64,000 nucleotides of DNA from positions 51,220,398 through 51,284,397 of the forward strand of contig NC_092521.1 of NCBI RefSeq assembly GCF_037038585.1. The letters run 5' to 3'. A model generated the notes under the pieces. That model worked only from the letters and a program-made list of their open reading frames with translations, made no database searches and had not been told where the DNA came from. The first letter of the stretch is position 1. Every line of letters begins with the position of its first letter. Below, one piece after another: positions 50,901 through 64,000 of this stretch. The translations under genes and the position numbers were made by a program. The DNA comes from Patagioenas fasciata. Taxonomy: Eukaryota; Chordata; Aves; Columbiformes; Columbidae.

Positions 50901-51340
50901 ATAGACCTATTCAGTACTTGTTGCTCAGGTAAACTTACAGTTGCTCATTTAATTAAAAAACCAAAACCCACAAAAGTATTAATGTTGTGCACTAGAGGAA
51001 ATTACTGTGTGTGTGTGTTTTTCCTTACCATTGAAGTTGCAGTACAGTATTCCCTAAAAGAGTTAAGTATCAAAAAGGGGTTCAAGATTTTCTCTTGTTC
51101 AGTTAGTAGCATCAGAAAAAGTCTGTCCTTGTCACAAAGGAGTAATGGCTGCTCTGGACTTACTTGAAGGGCTGAAAAATGTGACTCATGCAAAGCTAAA
51201 CCTTGTAATGAAACCTTCTTGTTCATCTCTTGCCACACTGGTAAGGAATTAAAGGACATTTTTGGTAGACTAATTCTTTGCGGGAACTACCTTTATGCAA
51301 ACCAAAAGCACAGCTTGGCTTTGTGGATAAAATGGAACTG

Positions 51341-52137
51341 TCGAGATTGGAAGTGACCTCTTAAGATCACCTAGTCTAACGCCTTTGTGCAAGCAAGGTC
51401 AGCTAGAGCAGGTTGCCCAGGACTGCGTCAAGTCTGGTGTTGAATATCTCCACAGATGGAGTCTGCAGCCTCTCTGGGCAACCTGTATTTGACCACCTTT
51501 ACAGTCAAAGAAGATGCAATCTCCTGTTTTCTAATTTGTGCCCATTGCCTCTTGTCTTGTCAGTACACACCACTGAGAAGAGTTTGACTCCATCTTCTTC
51601 ATTCCCTCACATTTTATACACATGAGTAGGATATTCCGCCTTTGAGCATTCTCTTCCCTGGGTTGAAGAGTCCCAACTCCCTTAGCCTCATAGTATGGGA
51701 GATGTTCTAGTCCTTTCATCATCTTTATGGCCCTTTGCAGGACTCACTCATATATGTCCATGTCTCTCTTATACTAGGGAGCCCAGAACTGGACCCAGCA
51801 CTTCAGATGTAGTCTCACCAGTGCTGAGTGGAGGGGATCACCCCCCTTGACCTGCTGGCAACACTTTGCCTAATGCAACCCAAGATGCTGTTGGCTGCCT
51901 TTGGTATAAGGGCACATTGCTGGCTTATGTTCACTTTGTTGTCCACCAAGAAGGACCTTGGGTCCTGGTAGAGCTGTTTTCCAGCTGATCAGCCACCACC
52001 ACCATGTACTGGTGCCTGGGGCTGTTCTTCCCCAGGTGCAGAACTTGGCATTTCCTTTTGTTGAACTTCATGAGGTTCTTCTCTGCCAGTTTCTCCAGCC
52101 TCTGCAGGTACTTCTGACAATTCAGAGATCTGATAAT
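51341..52137 (-). mobile_element. CR1 LINE, ~800 bp 3' portion
   Basis: An antisense CR1 starting close to the 3' end (gattggaagtgacctcttaa) and running through the reversed ORF2 tail: cattgcctcttgtcttgtca, gtcctttcatcatctttatg, gcccagaactggacccagca, gttgaacttcatgaggttct. The terminal octamers themselves are worn away. Reading frames are interrupted. Confidence 0.92.
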
Positions 52138-52161
52138 TCCAACAATTCAAAGAAACTCCTA

Positions 52162-52238
52162 GGGGTTTTTTTGTGTGTGTGTTGTGGGGTTTTTTTTGTT
52201 TGTTTTTTGTTTTTTGTTTTTTGGTTTTTTTGTTTTTT
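52162..52238 (+). repeat. T/G-rich low-complexity tract
   Basis: TG dinucleotides, then T-runs broken by single G. It lies just beyond the 5' end of the antisense CR1. Confidence 0.9.
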
Positions 52239-52740
52239 GATGGAGTTGAGGTGTTACTTTTCATGTGTGTTTGAAAATACAATATAAAACCCTGCTTCTC
52301 ACTTACAGCACTTAAATAGGCTCATTCAGTATCGATAGTTGACCACAGAGATCTCTTATGTGGCAAATTTTGATGAACACATGAAAATCAAGTTCAGTCA
52401 GGTTTGTTGATTTAAAGTACAGGGGGAAGCTTTAGTACTATAGAAATAATTAGGAAAATGGCTACAGTACAAGGAACTAAAATATGGATAGTTAGAGTTG
52501 TAGATCTTAAGGCTTACTTTGATGTCTCCAAAAAAGGAAGAGTAGCAAAGACTTTATACTTGGGTAATGGCCAGTCAGTCCAAGGAATGTAAATTTTGTA
52601 TGCTGGTAATACCCACTAAGGTGGTTTTATTTTTTCCTTTGAATGCTAGATAAATAGTAAACAAGTGTCTCAATAACAAAGTTTCAACTGGATTTAATAT
52701 ATTTTTCTTTATCATGTGTTTCCAGTAGATGATATTATTG

Positions 52741-53442
52741 TAGAATCATAGAATGTCCTGAGTTGGAAGGGACCCACAAGGATCATTGAGTCCAACTCCT
52801 GTCCCTGCACAGGACAACCCCACAGTTCACACCATGTGTCTGAGGGTGTTGTCCAGTCTCTTCTTGAACACTGTCAGGCTTGGGGCTGTGACACCTCCCT
52901 GGGGAGCCTGTTCCAGTGCTCCAACCACCCTCTGGGTGAAGAACCTTTTCTTAATGTCCAACCTAAACCTCCCCTGGCACATCTTCCTGACATTCCCTCG
53001 GGTTGTGTCATTACTCACCAGAGAGAAGAGATCAGCACCTGCCCCTTCTCTTCCCCTTGCGAGGAAGCTATAGACCACGATGAGGTCTCCCCTCAGTCTC
53101 CTCCAAGCTGAACAAACTAAGAGACTTTAGCCGCTCCTCACATGGCTTCCCCTCCAAACCCTTCACCAGCTTTGTAGCTGTCTTCTGGACACTCTCTAGT
53201 AGCTTAATATCTTTTTTATCCTGTGTTGCCCAAAACTGCACATAGTGCTCCAGGTGAGGCTGCACCAGTGCAGGGAAGAGAAGGACAATCACCTCCCTTG
53301 CCCGGCTGGCAATGCTGTGCTTAATGCACCTCAGGACATGGTTGGCCCTCTTGGCTGCCAGGGCACACTGTTGGCTCATGTTCAACTTGCTGTCAACCAG
53401 AACCCCCAGATCCCTCTCCCCAGAGCTGCTTTCCAGCATCTC
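52741..53442 (-). mobile_element. CR1 LINE, ~700 bp 3' portion
   Basis: An antisense CR1 of the same subfamily as 16,388-16,630 (tagaatcatagaatgtcctg, gagtccaactcctgtccctg). The minus strand still has open ORF2-tail frames: 53,439-53,068 reads [20 protein letters not shown] and later [14 protein letters not shown], typical of the CR1 ORF2 C-terminus. The reverse transcriptase core is absent. This is one of the better-preserved copies here. Confidence 0.95.
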
Positions 53443-53906
53443 GTTATGTCATAATGAAATGTATATGAAGTAAAAATTCAAAATACAAAGATGCTATAAC
53501 TGTACCATAATAATGTAGATTGTATACTCTTTTTTTTTGACTTTATATCACTTGTGGATCCTGAGATATGTTCTTCTGAATTGAAGTACTTAATGCAGTA
53601 TATTTTTAAATACCCTAACAGTAAATTTTGCTATAAAATTGCATGAATATTAATTCATACATCCGAATAAAACCAGCATAACATAACTGTAGTGAGTTTT
53701 GAGAATAAAGAATGTAGTTATAGAGTAAGGCAGTCCAGTATAGTCATTAAAACTTTACCAAAATGTGGGTAAAAATCCAATTAATATGAGACTGCATAAG
53801 TCACACAGAAGAAAACCAATACATTTTAGAGGAATCTAATGAAGAAATCGCATAACAGCCTAAGAAATTAAATGCTAATAGAATGTGTGGATAGTATGTA
53901 TGTTAA

Positions 53907-54195
53907 TCACAACATTGCGGAATGGTTGGGGTTGGAAGGGACCTCTGGAGATCATCTATTCCGATCCAGCTGCTAGAGCAGGTTCACCTAGGCATGTGTC
54001 CAGGCAGGTTTTGAATGTCTTCAGAGAAGGAGATTCCACAGCCTCTCTGGGCAGCGTGTTCCACTGCTCTGGCACCCTCGAAGTAGAGAAGTTTCTCTTC
54101 ATATCCCGATGAAACTTCCTGTGTTTCAGTCTGTGCCCGTTACTCCTCATCCTATTGCTGGGCACCACTGAAAAGAGATCATTCCCAACCTTTTG
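53907..54195 (-). mobile_element. CR1 LINE 3' fragment
   Basis: An antisense CR1 with ggttggggttggaagggacc, gagatcatctattccgatcc and the reversed ORF2 tail. The minus-strand reading includes RVPEQWNTLPREAVESPSL. 5'-truncated near 54,195. Confidence 0.92.
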
Positions 54196-55363
54196 ACACC
54201 CACAGTGATAACTTTTATGTTATTGCATTCTACATTTTTAGAAAAAAACTGAAGGAAAAGGAAAAGGCTGTTGGAAAAACCTTTCTGCACGTTTCTTCAA
54301 GAAAAAGCTTAAAGGAGTTTCCATACTGGAATCTGTCTTTACAGTGTTCATGTTGGAGGTTCTCTCTCAAGCTAAAGTGGTACTAGAAAACTTTTTTTTG
54401 GACAAAATAGCACAAGCAGTAAGATTGCTGAACTGCTGAGACTACTTGATTTAATATTTATCAATCTTTTTTGTACCTGTTTGTGTTTCGTTAAGGCATG
54501 TAAGTGTATGTATAACCTTAGTGTTTATCTACATCAGTGATTAAAACTGTTTTGACAACAGTAGTAAGGAAGCTGGTAAACATACAGCTTTTTGTATTAT
54601 TTTTTCTATTGAAGAAGAAAATATTGTGGATAATACAGGAGCTCCCGTGGCAGAACAAGTGAGCCTGTAGGTGTTACGATGGCAAAGGGCTAACTCATGT
54701 ATTTTGGAGGAAAGTCATGTTTTGCAAACCTAGTGAAATTCCTTCAAGTAATTTCTGAGTATGACGATAACAAAACGTTTTGACGAGGCTCTTATTTAAG
54801 CTTTTTATCAGAACTAAGCTGCTTTGGGCTAGGCTTGTTTAGCGGATGAATGGATGAATGAATGAAGAGCTGGTGATCAGTTTATTGAAAACAGGGAGAG
54901 CAGTATACAATCTAAGTGGTCTGTACTATTTCACAGTCATAAGTGATGTAAAAATGGTGAATAACAATTAATTATGATGGAGTAGTAAAAATGAAAGCTA
55001 TAGCAAATCACAGAAGACATCAATATTCAGTGATGCCTGATTGATCAAAAGTGGTAGGTGAAATTCAGCATTGGTTAATGTTGGGTGAGTGCATGGGAGA
55101 AAAACTTCTCATCCTTACATACTTCTGTTGTTGAATGTTGAACTAGCTTTGATTTATAGTACCTAGTTTTGTGAAATAATCAATTTCGTACACAGTGACC
55201 ATAAAAATTAAGCAGATATTTCAGTCAATAACTTAAAATTTAATGAAGAACAGAACAGGAAACATTGTACTGCATTGTGTACTTGTGGTGCACTCACATC
55301 TTAAATACTATACGCAGTTTTCACCTTGATTCAAAAACTATGTTGTAGAAATAAAAAAGCAGT

Positions 55364-55379
55364 GGGGGGGGGGGGGGGG
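55364..55379 (+). repeat. G16 homopolymer
   Basis: Sixteen consecutive G followed by tgggtcgtggtggg. Can form a quadruplex on the sense (RNA) strand. Confidence 0.95.
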
Positions 55380-57007
55380 TGGGTCGTGGTGGGAATTGCA
55401 ATAGCTTTCGTACAAAGATAATTGGAAGAGAGATGACCAAGGGAGAAATTATAGAAGTGTGTAAAGCTGTGTCTTGGGGCAGGTGGGTAGAGTCGTTGCT
55501 TTGAAGAATGGCAAGCTCAACATGAGGTATACTTCAACGTGGCCTGTAGGCGGTGGAATTCATATCTATATTATGCTGTAAATGCAAGAGATTAAAACAG
55601 GTACTGAAAGTGTTTAGACAAAATCACTGTAGAAAATTCTGGCTAGAGCAGTTAAGTATGTCAGTGCCATTTCTGGCTCACAAATACACCAGAGAAGTGC
55701 TACCATATGCTGGGCTTGTTCTTATCCTCTTTTCTAGACACCCTTATCATAGTCTCCAGAGGCAGTATATGAGTCCAGGCTGACCTTTGGTTTCACTCCG
55801 TATCTCCATCCTTTTGAAAGTTCTCAGTGTGGCGTAGTAATGAACAAAACCAAACCAACGGAATATATGGAAATGTTGATTTTGTATGGAAGAGCTCTCT
55901 GCACATTGTAATGGCTCACTAGTATTGCCTTGATTTAATTTCAGAATAAAATGAGGTATATTAAATAGATTATGAAACTCTGGAGTTTCATTAAACAAAT
56001 GTCATATAGAAAAGACTATATCAGGCCATAAAACTGTTTTAGTCAAGGACATTAGAAAGGAAGATTTTTCTCCTGTTCTTTTTTAATCACCTCTGAAATA
56101 CTGTTTCTGTGTTAGATGAAGTGCAAGTCAGATGTTTGCTTTTACAAACCGATTTATTTTAGTAATCTAATTTAACTATTAGCATAAAAGGAAAATGTCT
56201 GTGTAGACCTCAAAGCTAAACTGGATAATTGCTCTGCAATGACAGAATAAGGTAGAACTTCACATTAGCTGAAAATACCTCTAAGTTACTATATGTATTT
56301 CTAAGACGTAGAGGATGTGCTGTATTTAAAGAAGATACATGCTAAAAATATATTGAACCCATCCAAGTGGGGAAAAATCCATCATAAAAATGAGACCTTA
56401 TTTTAATAAAGCATTATTAAACTATTTCATGTATGGTTACCTATTATAATGACATCTTAGTATCCTTTTTCTTTAAGAGGAGGAGGTTATGGCTATTATA
56501 TGTCTTGAAGTAGAGATGTTTCTTCCTTTCTGAAAAATGTCAGATGGCATATTGATAGACTGAGTAAAACTGAAACAAGAAAGCTGACAGATGAGTTATC
56601 TCTGCAACCATCAGCAATGTCTCCTTTGATTTGGCCTTTACCCTTCTTCTCTTAACCATTATTGCTAAAACTCTATAGTATATTCCCATCTCTGTGACCT
56701 GCACCGTTTTCAGCTGGCACTGCATCCTCATTGTTGAGCTTGTGTGATCCTCCCCCATTTGTTCACGAGTTATACCACTTCAAATAGCCACGCTTCTGTG
56801 TTTCTCTGTGTACTGGGACAGCTTGTAGCATTCATGAGTTCTTTTGGTTTAGCTAATGTGAGCGAAATAAAAGTCTAGTCCATGTTTTATTTTATACACT
56901 AGGCATTCCAATTATTTTACTTCCATTTTTCACAGTTCTCTAAAATTACCTTAAGCTTAGTCTTGTATTTGCAATCCACCATTTAAATAATGTGATGTTT
57001 TGGTGCT

Positions 57008-57058
57008 GCGTGGTTGGTGGTGGTTTGTTTTGTTGTTGGGTTTTTTTTTTTTTTTTTC
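57008..57058 (+). repeat. G/T-rich tract ending in a T-run
   Basis: GGT/GTT units followed by about 17 T, the same type as 29,688-29,775. Confidence 0.9.
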
Positions 57059-59280
57059 CTTTGAGAAACATAACTTCAGTTGAAGAAATTAATGATTTTG
57101 AGAGTTAAGGGTTTACAATTTTCGTAATTATTATAGGGACACTGCACTACCCCTACCTTTTTTTAAATGAAAGTATTGAACCAGGATAGTTTCTTCTCTG
57201 GATACTGTAGCAAAGGGGAGCTGATTTTTGAAAAGCCCTTTAAATAAGTAACTCTTGGCGTGCAGCTTCCTTAGATGTTGTTTGCATGATTTTGAAGTGT
57301 AATTTGAATTGAATGCATGACCAGTAGCTTGAATCTGTATTTCAAAGTTTTTTTAAAGTGTTTTCCTTGAAAGAGTCCATATCTAAAATCTGAAAGGCAG
57401 TGTTTTCATGATGAATTCTGAATTAAATAGTCTCAAAATTCACTTTTGTCTGTGAAAAGTGTACTATTTTTCATCTTTATTTTAGAGCTTTTAAAAAGAA
57501 ACATACCAAAATACCCAGCATACCTGAAAAACCAATGACACTGTGATGTTTTCTGTACTTTTTTCTGTGTAGGCTTATATATTGATGTTAAAAAATAGCA
57601 TTTCCATTTGTCTGATGTTGTAGTCAGTGTTTAAAGCCTCCCCTCTTCTAAAGAGAGAGACTGAATTTTAACTTTTGAAACAAACCGTGAAATGATGCAG
57701 GTGTTTGTATTGCCCCAGAGCAAACCAGGATTTTGAGAATTTTGTTATGCTTCTGCTTGATGTGTGGAAAAGTTTTGAAGGCTTATGGGCAGAGAGGACC
57801 CCAAACTTTGGCAATTCATCACCATCACTCATCTGCTTTTGAAAATACCTGGATGTGACCTAGCGGCCTCATAGATATTCTTTGCCTACTGCTTCTCATG
57901 GCATGTGGCTTGATGCATAGAGCTACCAGTGTACTTTGTACTGCTATACAAGCAGTTATCATGCTTTCTCTGTTTAATTTACCAAATAATTGAAATTGTT
58001 AGTGGATTTCCTGGATATTTACTATGTATCTTTGGTAAAGATGTCTTCTGCTAGGTTACAGAATATTTCTCACTAAGTTGCACTTACCCTGCATAGATTT
58101 ATTTGTACAACTGTCTCTAGTCCAAGTTGTTGTTGGCCTCTTACTCTCTTATTTATCTTACTGACCATTAAATGTTTTTTCATTGCCATTTGCTTTCTTT
58201 TTTCATCATCAGTGTAAGTCAAAAAAGATGATCCTATAATGCATTCAAGATGCAAAGCATGACTTTTATTTAAAGTACTGTGAAAATATTGTGATGTTTT
58301 TCTTGATTCTTATAATTCTCTTCGTAACGTTCCTTAGTTCAAACTGAGCCTCTGTATGGAGAGGTAACTTCAAACAGGAATGTTTTTATGAAATTAACAA
58401 ATGTATTATCATCCAGCCTTTAAAGTAATTCTCATTATCCTTGTAGCTTTATTTCTTTACATCTGTTTTCAAATTCTAACATGATTCTACTGCTTATTCT
58501 CATATCTGAAGTAAATAATTTCTGTCTCACACATTTCAAAAGTGAGGACTACAAGCATATAAATAATTCTGATTTTGATAGCATTTGATTTTTTTAATAG
58601 CTTAAAATCTCCTATAGTGAGGGGAAAAATAGGTTTGAATTTGAAGTGAGGGATCAAAGACCTAATTTTTTGATTTAGATCAAGTGTGTTCTCTAATACA
58701 TATTCCTGAAAAATAAGCTTTAAAAAAACTTATACTCTAGCTTTTCTTCGGGCATAGTTACTTGATGGGCGTAGCAGTCACACACTTGATGGATCAGGTT
58801 TCAATCCTGTATTGCATAATTTTATAAAAGCTGAAAACAGTCTAATTAGGTCTGAACTGATCAGATCAAAGATATGCGTAGCCTAATATTTCTCTGCCAA
58901 TCACAGATAGCATAGATATGCAGGTAGGAATTGGACAAGTGAATAGGAGCATGCTTTGTTAACACCCATCCGTTTCTGTTTTATGATCTTCCTCTTTATG
59001 CAGTTGCCACTTAAACATTACCTAGTTGAGAAAGAAGACCAGCTAACTTTGTTTGAGTCTTCGTGATATAATTTCCTAGAATACTTGATTGTTTTTTGTT
59101 AGGTACCATGTCTCTGGTTTTCAACCAAAATATCTTGCTTAGTTTTTCTTTGAGAAGATGCAATCCATTGAAGGATCATGTATACCTGTTGTAAAATTTA
59201 GACAAACTTTAAACCAGGAAGTTTATGGCACTTAACAAAACTTTAAAACATATATATTCTTAGTTATTGTTTTATTTTTC

Positions 59281-59322
59281 TGTTGGGTTTTTTTTGTGTG
59301 TTTTGGTTTGGTTTTGTTTGTA
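59281..59322 (+). repeat. T/G-rich low-complexity tract
   Basis: T-runs and TTTGG-type units about 0.55 kb before exon 2. Confidence 0.88.
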
Positions 59323-59822
59323 GAGGTGTATTCCATTGTAGTAATACCAGATGAGCTTGTGGCTGTTTGTTTCTAGATTTTAGTTAGAATGCATGAAGCC
59401 AATATATTGTTCATGAAAATTCCTTTTGAATCCAATGAGTAAAAAGTGGGTGTTGACTGCTATTGGAATTAAATTACCATCATTGTCCTATTTGCAAGTT
59501 GCCACATAATGTTCAGGTGCCTACTGTGTGAGATTTTGTCACTTTTTAGCATTGATGAGCTTCATTAGAATTTCTGTTTGTTGTTTTGGAAAAAAATTGT
59601 TTTTTTCATGTAAATGTGCACTTAATTAAGGTAATTAATAATTCATAGAAGAATATTTGGAGATGGATAGATGTTAGGTTTTGAAGAGTTCAGTGGAGGT
59701 GGAACAGTAACGGCTGTTTCGTTTAACTGCTAACTGAATCATTAAGTAAATGGGAATTACTTTGTTTGTATGGAAAATAGGCTAACTGTTTTTATCGTCT
59801 CTTTAATTAGCATAATGTGTGA

Positions 59823-64000
<4,178 letters not shown>

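Overview
The window is nuclear DNA from a bird. The interspersed repeats are chicken-repeat-1 (CR1) LINE fragments ending in the ATTCTGTG/ATTCTATG octamer repeats typical of avian CR1, and no Alu, L1 or other mammalian SINE/LINE sequence was seen. The one protein-coding gene I can support is ROCK1 (Rho-associated coiled-coil kinase 1), on the + strand and running off the right end. I cannot name the species.

Layout. Positions 1 to about 26,000 are intergenic: CR1 copies at 1-119, 379-580, 13,335-13,825, 16,388-16,630 and 19,800-20,291, an imperfect ~255 bp inverted repeat (17,663-18,255), a probable old hAT-type DNA transposon end (~25,525-25,635), and otherwise unique sequence with no convincing gene. 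About 26,080-27,900 is a large CpG island with the ROCK1 promoter and 5' leader: an NRF1-type site, a (GGGGCC)6 tract upstream of it, and several small upstream ORFs. The ATG is at 28,107. Coding exon 1 is 28,107-28,199, exon 2 is 59,868-59,949 and exon 3 is 63,709-63,809. Together they encode the first 92 residues, up to and including the glycine-rich ATP loop at the start of the kinase domain. All junctions obey GT/AG and the reading frame is continuous. The rest of the kinase, coiled coil, Rho-binding, PH and C1 regions lie beyond the window.

Intron 1 is 31.7 kb and carries CR1 pieces, T/G-rich low-complexity tracts and long homopolymers. Its most interesting feature is a local rearrangement at 35,590-42,006. 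Two blocks (about 370 and 310 bp) at the left end recur at the right end, each reversed in place, around a ~5.0 kb centre. This X-Y ... rc(X)-rc(Y) order is what an inversion made by staggered double-strand breaks leaves behind. A CR1 element cut at one breakpoint and opposite strand composition of the centre (A/C-rich instead of T/G-rich) support it. I found no CRISPR, operon, tRNA or rRNA features.
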